A stretch of 64,000 bases of DNA from Sipunculus nudus (Eukaryota > Annelida > Sipuncula > Golfingiida > Sipunculidae): positions 866,001 to 930,000 of the forward strand of contig JAPPUL010000095.1 of the NCBI GenBank assembly GCA_026874595.1, in the 5' to 3' direction. Numbering within the stretch: position 1 is the first letter of the stretch; every line of letters starts with the position of its first letter. The position numbers and the translations under genes are program-made. Below are positions 1 through 9,034 of this stretch, in pieces. The notes below the pieces were generated by a model. That model did no database searches, was not told where the DNA came from, and saw only the letters and a program-made list of their open reading frames with translations.

Positions 1-2
1 AT

Positions 3-326
3 AGACGGCTTTTGCAAAATGACCCCCGAGACCCGTTTTATCCTGAGAATGTTAAATTGCTAATTATGATAAAAGAAAAGCTAAATGAAGCAAGCTCTCT
101 TTTTCGTGATAAATATATGCTTGGAACAAAAGAAGTTTCTGATATAAAACAGGCCATAGCATTTCAGAGTGCGCTTAGAAAGATATATATATTACTTGGC
201 GATACAAACGAAGCAGAAACATCAAAAAAGACAATAGACAACTGGAATCAGCTTCTTGAAGATGAGGAAAAGCGTAAAGAAGAAAGACAAAAGCGAGATC
301 AAAGAAAACAAAAAGGAAAACAATAG
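3..326 (+). CDS. hypothetical protein, 5' end cut by window edge
   Basis: The reading frame is open back to base 3, so the gene very probably begins outside the window; a TTG at 12 is the only start-like codon near the edge and has no ribosome site. The visible part is about 107 residues, helical and strongly charged, ending in a Lys/Arg/Glu/Gln-rich tail over the last 25 residues. There is no signal peptide, membrane segment or recognised motif. The helical middle part could be the end of a TPR-like protein, but this is a guess. It lies 58 bp before the ferredoxin gene on the same strand. Confidence 0.55.
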   Translation, partial: RRLLQNDPRDPFYPENVKLLIMIKEKLNEASSLFRDKYMLGTKEVSDIKQAIAFQSALRKIYILLGDTNEAETSKKTIDNWNQLLEDEEKRKEERQKRDQRKQKGKQ

Positions 327-384
327 TTAATTGTAAGTTAATATCTTTTGAAACTCTAAACAAAAAAATATAGAGACGTTATAA

Positions 385-714
385 ATGCCTAAAATAAAGA
401 TTGTGAATAGGAAAGAGAGTGAAGAGGTGGAGATAAGCCCTGTTGTTAGTTTGCTGAACAACTTTTTAATGAAGGGCGTTAAAATACAAACACGTTGTGG
501 AGGTAAAGGTAATTGTTGTTTATGCGTAGTTAAAGTATTAAGTGGGCGTGAATTTATGAGTCCCTTAAACGAAAGGGAGCTTGCGGTACTAGACAAGCAG
601 CTTCTTGAAGATGGGGTGCGTCTTGCTTGTCAAAGTTATGCATTACAAGACCTTGAGCTTTTCATACCAAATGATCTAGATGAGATAAAAGCCCTCGTTA
701 ATACACTACTATAA
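385..714 (+). CDS. 2Fe-2S ferredoxin-type protein
   Basis: A 109-residue electron carrier. Cys38, Cys44, Cys47 and Cys82 give the CX5CX2C...C ligand pattern of a [2Fe-2S] beta-grasp ferredoxin. The CGGKGNCCLC loop resembles the CGGxGxCGxC loop found in stand-alone ferredoxins and in the N-terminal domain of corrinoid-protein reactivators. An extra Cys45 sits inside the loop. The full length matches a single-domain ferredoxin with no fused reductase. It precedes a UbiD-family gene by 135 bp, so a shared redox role is possible but unproven. The redox partner cannot be read from the sequence. Confidence 0.8.
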   Translation: MPKIKIVNRKESEEVEISPVVSLLNNFLMKGVKIQTRCGGKGNCCLCVVKVLSGREFMSPLNERELAVLDKQLLEDGVRLACQSYALQDLELFIPNDLDEIKALVNTLL

Positions 715-849
715 AGGCTAATCTAAATATTCTTTTAAAAAGTGATGACTTTAAAGCCGCTATTTGATATAGTTGTAAAACCGGTTTTTTAAAAAAAATG
801 AGCCGATGCTTTTGTGATGCTTAGAAAAAGGTAGAAAGGATAAGACTAA

Positions 850-2307
850 TTGGGAATAAAGAACTTAAGAGAGTATATAAAGCTTTTAAAGGATGCAGGT
901 GAGCTTTATGAGATAGAAGAGGAGATAGATCCGGTGCTTGAGATAAGCGAGATAACGGACAGGATATGTAAAGGCCCAAAAGAAAAAAACAAAGCACTAT
1001 TGTTTAAAAAGCCACTCGGCAGCGACATCCCGGTACTAATAAATGCGTTTGGCTCGATGAAGAGATTATGCCTAGCACTTGGTATAGATTCTATACAAGA
1101 GCTACAAGAAGAGATAAAGGACATTCTCCAAATAAGCCCACCAAAGAGCTTAATAGAAGGCTTAAAGCTTTTTCCAAAGTACGGGAAATTATTTAAATAT
1201 CATACAAAAAGCGTAAACAAAGGCGCCTCTCAAGAGGTGGTGGAGAAGGGAGAAGATATAGACCTAACAAAATACCCGATATTAAAGTGCTGGCCGGAGG
1301 ATGGTGGTAGATATATAACTTTGCCAATAGTAATAACAAAAGACCCAGAACTTGACAGGCTAAATGCGGGTATGTACCGGCTGCAAATATTTGACAAAAC
1401 CCGAACAGGAATGCATTGGCATAAACATCATGATGGTGCAACGAATTATAGAAAGAATAAAAAGTTAAAGAAGCGCATGGAAGTTGCAGTAGTGCTTGGA
1501 GGTCCTCCGTCGTTAATATTCTCAGCAACAGCCCCCTTGCCTCCATTTATAGATGAGTTTACATTTGCGTGTTTTCTTATGAAGGACAGTATAGAAATGG
1601 TTAATTGTAAGACAATAGATTTAAAAGTGCCCGCCCAAGCAGAAATAGTATTAGAAGGCTACATAGACCCGGATGAGGAGCATGCCCTTGAGGGACCATT
1701 TGGAGACCATACAGGCTATTATTCTCTTGCCGATATGTTTCCTGTCCTAAACATAAAAGCAATAACAAGACGAAAAGATCCTATATATCCGACAATAATA
1801 GTCGGAAAGCCGCCAATGGAAGATACGTATATGGGCAAAGTTACAGAGCGCTTATTCTTACCAATAATACAAATGCTTATACCTGAGATAGTAGATATGA
1901 ATTTCCCATCGTTTGGAGTATTTCATAATTTTGTATTTGTGTCAATTAAGAAAGAATATCCCTACCAAGCTAAAAAGGTAATGAGTGCGTTATGGGGTTT
2001 GGGACAGATGATGTTGACAAAATATATAATCGTGGTGGATAAGGAAGTGGATGTACAAAACGATGTAGAAGTTCTTTGGCGGATGTCTAATAATGTTGAT
2101 CCTAAACGTGATGTACTTATAGTGGACGGGCCTTTAGATCAATTAGATCACTCATCGCCTTACGAGCTTGGAGGAGCAAAGATGGGTTTTGACGCAACAA
2201 GACGTTTTAAAGAAGAGGGAAAGGTACGTGATTATCCAAATGAGATAGTAATGACAGACGAGGTTAAGAGCAAAGTAGACAATTTATGGGAAAGGCTTTT
2301 CAAATAG
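850..2307 (+). CDS. ubiD: UbiD family prenyl-FMN-dependent decarboxylase
   Basis: A 485-residue protein of normal UbiD length. The family decarboxylates aromatic or alpha,beta-unsaturated acids in quinone synthesis or aromatic metabolism, using prenylated FMN. The conserved EGPFGDHTGYY block at about residues 281-291 is the family hallmark carrying catalytic acid residues, and the N-terminus (IKNLREYIKLLKDAGEL) is typical. The start is TTG at 850, nine bases after AAAGGA. No UbiX prenyltransferase is present here. The acid used, in menaquinone or another pathway, cannot be told. Confidence 0.9.
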   Translation: MGIKNLREYIKLLKDAGELYEIEEEIDPVLEISEITDRICKGPKEKNKALLFKKPLGSDIPVLINAFGSMKRLCLALGIDSIQELQEEIKDILQISPPKSLIEGLKLFPKYGKLFKYHTKSVNKGASQEVVEKGEDIDLTKYPILKCWPEDGGRYITLPIVITKDPELDRLNAGMYRLQIFDKTRTGMHWHKHHDGATNYRKNKKLKKRMEVAVVLGGPPSLIFSATAPLPPFIDEFTFACFLMKDSIEMVNCKTIDLKVPAQAEIVLEGYIDPDEEHALEGPFGDHTGYYSLADMFPVLNIKAITRRKDPIYPTIIVGKPPMEDTYMGKVTERLFLPIIQMLIPEIVDMNFPSFGVFHNFVFVSIKKEYPYQAKKVMSALWGLGQMMLTKYIIVVDKEVDVQNDVEVLWRMSNNVDPKRDVLIVDGPLDQLDHSSPYELGGAKMGFDATRRFKEEGKVRDYPNEIVMTDEVKSKVDNLWERLFK

Positions 2308-2354
2308 TTTTAATTAATGTCTTAACGAAGTTACAGCTAGAGGATAAATATTAT

Positions 2355-2639
2355 ATGGAATATTATGTAGTCATCGGACGAGATACTGAAGACTCAAAGT
2401 CAAAGCGAAAGAGCTATCGAAAAGAGCATTTAAAGCGATTAAAAAAGCTTGAGAACGAGGGTAAATTACTTTTAGCTGGACCTTTTAGTGATGGCAGTGG
2501 AAGTTTAATAGTGCTTAAGATGAAGAGTATAGAGGAAGCTAAGGAATTTATAGAGTGCGATCCTTACTATTTAAACGGGGTTTATAGGAATGTAGAGATA
2601 AAGCCATTTGATGTAGTATTGCCAACTAAAGACGGCTAG
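2355..2639 (+). CDS. YCII-related small protein
   Basis: A 94-residue protein resembling the YCII/YciI ferredoxin-like fold family: an initial strand (EYYVVIGRD), a helix with RxxHLxxLxxLENEGKLLLAGPF, then SLIVLKMKSIEEAKEFIECDPYY. The family's general role is uncharacterised, and dehydratase-like chemistry has been proposed for some members. The open frame reaches back to 2286 and overlaps ubiD, but the conserved fold starts at the ATG at 2355, which follows AGAGG at about 2339-2343. It is probably co-transcribed with ubiD. Confidence 0.75.
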   Translation: MEYYVVIGRDTEDSKSKRKSYRKEHLKRLKKLENEGKLLLAGPFSDGSGSLIVLKMKSIEEAKEFIECDPYYLNGVYRNVEIKPFDVVLPTKDG

Positions 2640-2717
2640 GTTGGCTTATTTGCTAGTATGCAAGTAAAAACAGCTTTTTTTTTGCTTTATCTTTCTTTAT
2701 ATTATCCTTAAGCTTAC

Positions 2718-2723
2718 TATAAT
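2718..2723 (+). promoter_or_regulatory. possible -10 box of first Cys-rich mini-gene
   Basis: A perfect TATAAT lies 26 bp before the ATG of the 2749 gene, and an AAGGAGG ribosome site follows. The same block (TATAAT, AATAATAGCATTAAGGAGG) recurs before the second copy, with TATAAT at 3095-3100, so the control region was duplicated along with the gene. No convincing -35 box is seen. Confidence 0.35.
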
Positions 2724-2748
2724 TAAATAATAGCATTAAGGAGGTTTT

Positions 2749-2964
2749 ATGCCTTACTACTGCGTAAACAAGAATGCTCAAAGTGGTGGGTTCCATGAAG
2801 TACATGAAAGTTGTCCTAACGAATGTAGCTATTTACCTGATCCGAAAAATAGAATTGAGCTTGGAAGTCACAAATCCTGTAAAGATGCTTTGCTGGCAGC
2901 TAAAACTCACTTTCCTAAAGTCGACGGTTGTGCTCATTGTTGTCCAGAGTGTAATACTAGATAG
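2749..2964 (+). CDS. small Cys-rich protein of unknown function, copy 1
   Basis: A 71-residue soluble protein with Cys at 5, 22, 26, 44, 61, 64, 65 and 68 and His at 16, 19, 41, 54 and 63, which suggests metal binding. Tiny proteins opening MPYYCVNKNAQ and ending DGCxxCxxxC occur across many bacteria; I know no assigned function. A strong AAGGAGG site lies just before the ATG. A second copy follows 161 bp downstream with a duplicated upstream region. Confidence 0.85.
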   Translation: MPYYCVNKNAQSGGFHEVHESCPNECSYLPDPKNRIELGSHKSCKDALLAAKTHFPKVDGCAHCCPECNTR

Positions 2965-3125
2965 CTTAAGCTGACTAACATACTTTTTTCATATGTCTTT
3001 TTTGTATAAAGACTAAATAGACTGCTTTATTTACTGTGCTGCACGGCAAAGCGTCTTTTTTACTTTATCTTTCTTTATATTATCCTTAAGCTTATATAAT
3101 TAAATAATAGCATTAAGGAGGGGCT

Positions 3126-3341
3126 ATGCCTTACTACTGCGTAAACAAGAATGCTAAAAGTGATGGATATCATGAAGTACATGAAAGTTGTCCTAACGAA
3201 TGCAGCTATTTACCTAATGAAGAAAATAGAACCTTGTTAGGAAAGCATAACTCATGTAAAGATGCTCTTAGAAAAGCTAAAACTCACTTTCCTAAAGTTG
3301 ATGGATGTTTTTACTGTTGTAAAGAATCTCACGCGAGATAG
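3126..3341 (+). CDS. small Cys-rich protein of unknown function, copy 2
   Basis: A paralogue of the 2749 gene with the same length (71 residues) and most of the same residues. It keeps Cys5, 22, 26, 44, 61, 64 and 65, but position 68 is Ser instead of Cys, so the C-terminal cluster has lost one possible ligand. It has its own TATAAT and AAGGAGG. It probably arose by tandem duplication of gene plus promoter followed by divergence. Function unknown. Confidence 0.85.
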   Translation: MPYYCVNKNAKSDGYHEVHESCPNECSYLPNEENRTLLGKHNSCKDALRKAKTHFPKVDGCFYCCKESHAR

Positions 3342-3483
3342 CTTACTCCGCTAAAACAATATATTTCATATGTCTTAATATATTTTTCATATGTCTTATA
3401 GGAGAAATTTCTTTATCTTAAAAAGATACTCATTAAAATATGGTTTACTCAAAACGTAACGCTAAGTTAAAGGAGCTTTTTTT

Positions 3484-4113
3484 ATGAGCAAGATAAGAAA
3501 AAAAGACATATTATATTTAAAGAGTTTGTCATCATTTGCCTTCGAGGATGCAAAAGGATTTAAGGAGGATGGTCTTTCAAAAGAGATTCCCATAGTGCAG
3601 GACGACGTAGGAGAGTTTTTGTATCTGCTAATAAAGCTTTATAGGCCTAAGAAGGTACTGGAGATAGGGTTTGGCGGGGGGTATTCGAGTTTATGGATTA
3701 CTAAAGGGCTTGGTAGCGATGGCAATTTAACCTCACTTGATGTAAGTAAAGAACGTGTTATGACGGGCAGGAGATTATTTAGCAAGCATAAAAACGTAAA
3801 TATAGAGAATGTTGATGGTCTTAAGTTTTTGGAGGGCAAAGAGTTGGAGTATGATTTAATATTTCTTGATGCGATAAAGAAGGACTATCCAAGTTATCTT
3901 AGTTTTATAACAAAGGCTCTAAAGTCTGGGGGTGTACTTGTTGCAGATAATATACTATTCCAGGCTCAGGTTGTTAGCAAGCGTCCTTTAAAAAGGTATA
4001 AGGAAGGGGCTTTAGGAATGCGCAAGTTTAATAATATGCTAAAAGAAAGTTCTTCATTTGAGAGTATATTTCTTGCGATAGGAGACGGGTTAAGTCTTTC
4101 GCTAAAGAAATGA
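3484..4113 (+). CDS. SAM-dependent O-methyltransferase
   Basis: A 209-residue protein of the cation-dependent O-methyltransferase family (caffeoyl-CoA/catechol type). The SAM-binding motif is VLEIGFGGGYSSLW near residues 58-71, followed by the acidic loop LTSLDVSKER and the metal/active-site stretch DLIFLDAIKKDYPSYL. The ADNILFQAQV block later in the chain also fits the family. AAAGGAG stands before the ATG. The substrate is not inferable. It stands alone, convergent with the TM2 gene. Confidence 0.85.
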   Translation: MSKIRKKDILYLKSLSSFAFEDAKGFKEDGLSKEIPIVQDDVGEFLYLLIKLYRPKKVLEIGFGGGYSSLWITKGLGSDGNLTSLDVSKERVMTGRRLFSKHKNVNIENVDGLKFLEGKELEYDLIFLDAIKKDYPSYLSFITKALKSGGVLVADNILFQAQVVSKRPLKRYKEGALGMRKFNNMLKESSSFESIFLAIGDGLSLSLKK

Positions 4114-4145
4114 AGTTTTAGATGCTAGAGGTTAATAGTCCTTAT

Positions 4146-4646
4146 TTAATAGTCCTTATCCTTTGACAAAGGATCAAACTGATAAAAAACGGAACCAGAA
4201 TCAGACACTTCAAGTCTTGCATGCCCTCTATCAATCATAGAGTTAAGAATCTTCTCAGCCTCCTCAATAGATAAATCACTCTGCATAGCAATTTCTGTTG
4301 GAGTAATCTTGCCTTTATTTTTACTAGCAATTAACAAAATATCCTTTTCTTTTTGCTGTATGGTGTATTTTCTTTTCTGTACATTGCCAACAGCAACATA
4401 TTGATAAGTGCCTTCATTTTGCTTAGCCTGTATCCTAATAGCGAAGTTAGCTTTGTCAACTTGACTTCTCATAGTAAACAAGTCAAAAAACCATCCGATA
4501 AAAAAGCCGCCACAAGTAAACATATAAAATATACCCATACCGATTCTATGAAGATAGAATTTATGTATACCAAAAAACCCAAATAAAAACCAAAGTAAAT
4601 AAGCTATAGTCAAATCTTTTATAGGGTACACTGTACTTTGTGTCAT
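4146..4646 (-). CDS. TM2 domain membrane protein with C-terminal winged-helix-like region
   Basis: A 166-residue protein. Residues about 10-60 form a TM2 domain: two hydrophobic helices around GxFGIHKFYLxRxGMGIFYMFTCGGFFIGWxxDLF. The C-terminal half (IQQKEKDILLIASKNKGKITPTEIAMQSDLSIEEAEKILN) looks like a small winged-helix or SHOCT-like region of the kind often attached to TM2 domains. The open frame starts at 4745, but I prefer the ATG at 4646, preceded by AGAGGAGA. It is divergent from the ATP-citrate lyase genes. Cellular role unknown. Confidence 0.8.
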   Translation of the reverse strand: MTQSTVYPIKDLTIAYLLWFLFGFFGIHKFYLHRIGMGIFYMFTCGGFFIGWFFDLFTMRSQVDKANFAIRIQAKQNEGTYQYVAVGNVQKRKYTIQQKEKDILLIASKNKGKITPTEIAMQSDLSIEEAEKILNSMIDRGHARLEVSDSGSVFYQFDPLSKDKDY

Positions 4647-5005
4647 AGACTTATCTCCTCTAAAAAAACGATATATACTATCTTTAAAAAAAGATGCTTT
4701 AAAAAGATGCAAACACTGTGTCCATACACTCAAAAACACATTCAAAATGTAAAAGGTAATTTATTTAAATGTATTTCTTTGCAAAGAATTAATAATTTAT
4801 TATTCTTAAGGCGTTAAAAAAAAGGTAATCATAAAGTGCAAAAAATGTTGTAACTTGGCATTTGGCTAAAATCTTCTTTATCGAATCAAAGTAAAAAAAT
4901 AAATAATGCTTAAAAATATACTATAGTCTAAAGTTAAGAATAATCTTATAAACTGAAGGCTATTTCCTATATTAAAGACAACTTATAACCTAGGAGGGAT
5001 TTCGC
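4647..5005. other. intergenic region between divergent TM2 and ATP-citrate lyase genes
   Basis: An AT-rich 359-bp divergent spacer. No coding frame is visible. It should hold the promoter of the citrate lyase pair; TATACT and TATAGT boxes occur near 4917-4928, but no clear -35 partner is seen. A strong AGGAGG ribosome site closes the region just before the ATG at 5006. Confidence 0.5.
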
Positions 5006-6268
5006 ATGCAACTAACTGGAATGCTTTGGGGGTCAAAGATACTAAAATACGTAAATTACCCCTGCTCTGAGGTGCTTGGCCCGGATGCAAGTGCAAAGGA
5101 GATAAAAGAGCTTATAAAGCGTCATAAGGAGATATTTATAAAGCCGTGTTTTCAAGGAGGGATAGGTAAGAAAGGGAAGGCAGGATTAATTGGACGTGCA
5201 GCTAATATAGAAGATGCCTTACGTGAGAAGGAGAGGTTATTTTTTGCAAAGCATGAGTTTTGCGGGAGAGAGGTTAAGGCTTATGGGGTAACGTACGAAT
5301 CGGCAGTACCGACAAAGCACGAAGTTTACGTATCGATAATGGACAATACAGAATACCGAGCGCCGACACTAACGATAACCCACCACGGAGGAATAGATAT
5401 AGAAGACCTGCCAAAAGATAAACTAATTAGCATACCCTTCGATCCCCTAACCGGCTTTAAAGGATTCATGGTATCAAACGCACTAATAAAGCTTGGCGCG
5501 CCAAAAGAGCTAATAAGTCCATTAGTTCAGCATTTACCTAAGCTATGGGATTTGTTGAATAATTATGGGATGAATATGGTAGAGCTAAACCCAATAAGGA
5601 TGCGTCAAGAAGGCAAACGTCTTATACCTGTAGCCTGCGATTTTAAATGTTCATTTGATATAGACGACCCGAATTGGACCCGACTTAAAATTCCATCATC
5701 AGCCTTTGCAAGCGACTATTCAGAATTCGAGCAAGAGATAAACCAGCTACGAACCTATCAGGGTCAAAGTGATGTATTTGTAATAAACGACAAAGGGACA
5801 ATAACGGCGATGACCTTTGGCGGAGGTGCAAATGCATTAGTAACTGAGCTTTTAGGAGAGTATGCAACAATATCGTCTGACTTTGGGGGTAATCCGCCCT
5901 ATGAAAAGATGAAGGAAGTGGCAAGAATATGTTATAAATACTGGTTACCACAAAGTAACGTTCTTTTTATAATTGGAGGCAAGGCAAATAATACAGATAT
6001 TTATGAAACTTTCCGTGCAATGGCTGATGCTCTGCGTGATTTTTTTCAAAAGGATAAAAAGCCTCTATATGTGGTTATTGGGCGCGGCGGGCCAAATCTT
6101 ATACGAGGGATGGACTACATGCGAAACACACTAGATGCACTAGGACTGCCTTACAAGATGTTTGGCTACGACAGTGCGATGAGCGAGATAATAAACTATG
6201 CAAAGATGGCAGACGAATGGATGGCACAAGAAGGGCATAAGATGCTTGAGAAGTCGCTTGGACTATAA
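5006..6268 (+). CDS. aclB: ATP-citrate lyase small (ATP-grasp, succinyl-CoA synthetase beta-like) subunit
   Basis: A 420-residue protein matching the N-terminal third of eukaryotic ATP-citrate lyase and the bacterial AclB subunit. Seen are the ATP-grasp part (KPCFQGGIGKKGKAGL near residue 48), the HHGGIDIEDL segment, NMVELNPIRM, the glycine-rich TMTFGGGANAL loop of the citrate-binding domain, and the VIGRGGPN/GLPYKMFG end. With its partner it would cleave citrate, CoA and ATP into acetyl-CoA and oxaloacetate, in the reverse TCA cycle or for cytosolic acetyl-CoA supply. The large-subunit gene follows after 36 bp with its own AGGAGG site. Confidence 0.85.
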   Translation: MQLTGMLWGSKILKYVNYPCSEVLGPDASAKEIKELIKRHKEIFIKPCFQGGIGKKGKAGLIGRAANIEDALREKERLFFAKHEFCGREVKAYGVTYESAVPTKHEVYVSIMDNTEYRAPTLTITHHGGIDIEDLPKDKLISIPFDPLTGFKGFMVSNALIKLGAPKELISPLVQHLPKLWDLLNNYGMNMVELNPIRMRQEGKRLIPVACDFKCSFDIDDPNWTRLKIPSSAFASDYSEFEQEINQLRTYQGQSDVFVINDKGTITAMTFGGGANALVTELLGEYATISSDFGGNPPYEKMKEVARICYKYWLPQSNVLFIIGGKANNTDIYETFRAMADALRDFFQKDKKPLYVVIGRGGPNLIRGMDYMRNTLDALGLPYKMFGYDSAMSEIINYAKMADEWMAQEGHKMLEKSLGL

Positions 6269-6304
6269 AGAGCTTATATAAAAAAATGTTAATAGGAGGA
6301 TATA

Positions 6305-9034
6305 ATGCATAAAAGAGGTATAAAAGAATTTGCTAAATATTATGTTGGTATAAACTCGCTTGAGGAACTTGCAACAAAAGAAGATAGAGTATGTGTGATG
6401 AACATAACAGGCAATGAAAGTCGGGGGGTAACGCCCATAAGCCATACCTTCTCAGGAGGGAATGTTGTATTTGGCACAGCGCCCGGACGCACGGGACAAG
6501 TCGTAAAGACTAAAATAGGAGACATTCCTGTATACAATAATATAACAGAAGGGCTTAATGCAGGACACAAATTCAACGTAGCAGTAATCTACATGCCACC
6601 AAGTGGGGTTCGGGATGCAGTTGTTGAGGCGATACGAAATAATAAAGATGATCTAAAAAAGATAATAATCCTAACAGAAAAGGTGTCGGTAAAAGATGCA
6701 AGGATAATAAGAGCGCTTGGACAAATGCATGGGGTAGATATTTTTGGTAGTAACTGCTTGGGGCTTGCAGACTCACATAATAAAGTACGACTTGGCGGTG
6801 CACTTGGCGGCACAAATCCTGAGGAGTCGCTTCGTCCAGGCTCAGTTGCTATATATTCAAACTCAGGCAGTTTCACAACAACCATAGCCGGATACTTGCT
6901 TACAGATGGATGGGGTACTACAGCATCAGTATCAAGCGGAAAAGATGTATATATACATTACTCAGCCAAAGAATTTATACATGCCTTTAACAATGACAAA
7001 AGAAGCAAAGCCGCTGTAATGTATATCGAGCCTGGCGGCTATTACGAATATGCTATAACACCTCAAAAACCAGTTATAGCATGCGTTGTTGGGCGTTGGA
7101 AATCAAGACTAACAAAAGCGGTTGGACATGCAGGTTCTCTTGCGGGAGCTGGGGATGATGCTCTTTCCAAAGAAAAGTGGTTTATGCAGATCTTAGGTGT
7201 AGATGGATTATACACTCCTGAGAATCCGATATGCTCAAGTAAAGGAGCGGTTGTAACTAATATTTCCTATATCCCAGAAGCTATGACAAAAGTTATGGCA
7301 CTAAACGGTATAAAGCCGGATTTTGAACCACAAGGTGATTTATCAAGGAAAGCGTGGTTTGGGAACACTCAAGGTTTAAAACTACCGAAGGAACTGGATG
7401 TTCCTATTGTAAGGGCAATTGAACCATATGATGAGCAGATAGACCATGTAAATAAACAAATAGGAACATCGTTTCCCCGTCAAAGCCTAAAGGATACAAG
7501 TGGGGCTTCTAAAATGGATCCTGTAAGCCAAGTTACAACACTACACAACATATCGATATTAGACGCCTCAAAGCACAATTTTGAAGATAATGTATTAATG
7601 TCTATAACTAAACTATATCCAGAATGCGACAAAGAGAGAAAACTTATAAATGTAGCGCTAAATACTCATGTCTATTTGGAGGGGAGTATAGAACTTAGGG
7701 CTTATGAACAGTCGCTTGAAAATGGTAATACTCCAAATACCGCCATCTTAAGTGCACTTGCCCTTGTGGGTCAAAAAAAGATAATGAAGGCTCAAAAGCT
7801 TACAGAACAGCTTATTAATTCATTTAAGCTTACAGGGCTTGAAGACCCGCTAAATTACGATGCAGAAATACTAAACAAAGCTCAAAGTTTAAAAGACACA
7901 TCTGTCTTAAACGAGGAAGAAGCTGATCATTTGTCCGTTCTAATTCCAATAATGGAAAAAGCGCTTGAGGATGCAAATAGTATCTTTTATAAATTTGTAA
8001 AAGGAATTGCACAAAAAGAAGGAAAGAAGCTAACACGGGAACTGCTGCTTGGAATAATAACGCTAACACTAGGCTGGAGGGCCCTGGCATTAAAGAAGTT
8101 ATCTATAACAAGCCTTATAAATCTTCCTTGGTATTTTAAAATTTACGCAACACTAGTTGGAGTTAGTGCAGGGGAGAAGGCTCATCGAAACAAAGCGTTT
8201 GTAGGCGTGGATATTAAAGAGCTTGTAAAAGAATACACATTTGGACAAACGACGTTTATGGCAATGTCGCATAAAAAGCCGCTTGATGAGGAACTTTTCA
8301 CGTTTAACGTACTTATGGGACTTGTAATAAGTAATGGTCCGGGGACAATATCCGGACAAGGAGCAAAAGGAGCAGTTAGCTCAGATGGCCCAGAAGATCC
8401 AAAAAGGGTACAAATAAACAAAGCGTTTTGTGGTTTTCTTACTCATACAGGTTTTGCACATGGAGGCAATGGATATGAGGCAATGAACTTTTTAATTGGG
8501 CAGTTTAACAAAACGAATCTGGATGACCCTGGGAATAGGGATCATAATATAAACATAAAAAAGCTAGCAAACGACTATGCACTATCCTATAAAGGGTATA
8601 AGAAGAATCAAAAAGAGCTTGGAAATATAAGTTACGAGAAGGTGCCCTGTATAAATCATCCTGTGTTTAAGGGAAAAAGTGTAAATTACGATCCGCGGGA
8701 GGTATTTGTTCGGGAGTTATTTGAATCTAAGGGTACCTATAATATATTCCTAGATTTCTATCATGAACTTGTAAATGCGCTTTATAAGAACGGGGTATCG
8801 AAGGAAGTATACTGCGTAAATATCGATGCTGTTATAGCAGTAATACTGCTTAAGATATTCTGGAATGAGTTTAAAGCTGGTAAAGTAAATGAGAGACAAC
8901 TAGAAAACAGTGCGTTCACAGCGTTTTTATATGGCCGCATGCTTGGTAGTGGTGCAGAGATAGACGATCATATAAACCGCGGTCGGAATATGGATACCCG
9001 AACACCTGCAAGTCGTTGTTCTTTTGTAAACTGA
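6305..9034 (+). CDS. aclA: ATP-citrate lyase large subunit, long (909 aa) form
   Basis: The CoA-binding/ligase part spans about residues 1-340. It includes SNSGSFTTT and VGHAGSLAGAGDDA, where His275 matches the phospho-histidine of the succinyl-CoA synthetase alpha family. The C-terminal part resembles citrate synthase, with YCVNIDAVIAVILL near residues 840-855 and LYGRMLGSGAEIDDHINRG at the end. Classical bacterial AclA is about 600 residues; this one is 909, with roughly 200-300 additional residues between the ligase part and the recognisable citrate synthase-like C-terminal part. It may belong to the divergent type II citrate lyases reported from Nitrospirae and some Proteobacteria. Its last 30 codons are repeated downstream. 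Confidence 0.8.
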   Translation: MHKRGIKEFAKYYVGINSLEELATKEDRVCVMNITGNESRGVTPISHTFSGGNVVFGTAPGRTGQVVKTKIGDIPVYNNITEGLNAGHKFNVAVIYMPPSGVRDAVVEAIRNNKDDLKKIIILTEKVSVKDARIIRALGQMHGVDIFGSNCLGLADSHNKVRLGGALGGTNPEESLRPGSVAIYSNSGSFTTTIAGYLLTDGWGTTASVSSGKDVYIHYSAKEFIHAFNNDKRSKAAVMYIEPGGYYEYAITPQKPVIACVVGRWKSRLTKAVGHAGSLAGAGDDALSKEKWFMQILGVDGLYTPENPICSSKGAVVTNISYIPEAMTKVMALNGIKPDFEPQGDLSRKAWFGNTQGLKLPKELDVPIVRAIEPYDEQIDHVNKQIGTSFPRQSLKDTSGASKMDPVSQVTTLHNISILDASKHNFEDNVLMSITKLYPECDKERKLINVALNTHVYLEGSIELRAYEQSLENGNTPNTAILSALALVGQKKIMKAQKLTEQLINSFKLTGLEDPLNYDAEILNKAQSLKDTSVLNEEEADHLSVLIPIMEKALEDANSIFYKFVKGIAQKEGKKLTRELLLGIITLTLGWRALALKKLSITSLINLPWYFKIYATLVGVSAGEKAHRNKAFVGVDIKELVKEYTFGQTTFMAMSHKKPLDEELFTFNVLMGLVISNGPGTISGQGAKGAVSSDGPEDPKRVQINKAFCGFLTHTGFAHGGNGYEAMNFLIGQFNKTNLDDPGNRDHNINIKKLANDYALSYKGYKKNQKELGNISYEKVPCINHPVFKGKSVNYDPREVFVRELFESKGTYNIFLDFYHELVNALYKNGVSKEVYCVNIDAVIAVILLKIFWNEFKAGKVNERQLENSAFTAFLYGRMLGSGAEIDDHINRGRNMDTRTPASRCSFVN

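Noticed and set aside
4-30. Similarity of CGGCTTTTGCAAAATGACCCC to the sequence at 23564-23585
   Set aside because: Short and AT-rich; one is coding and the other is a hairpin flank. Not enough to call a dispersed repeat.
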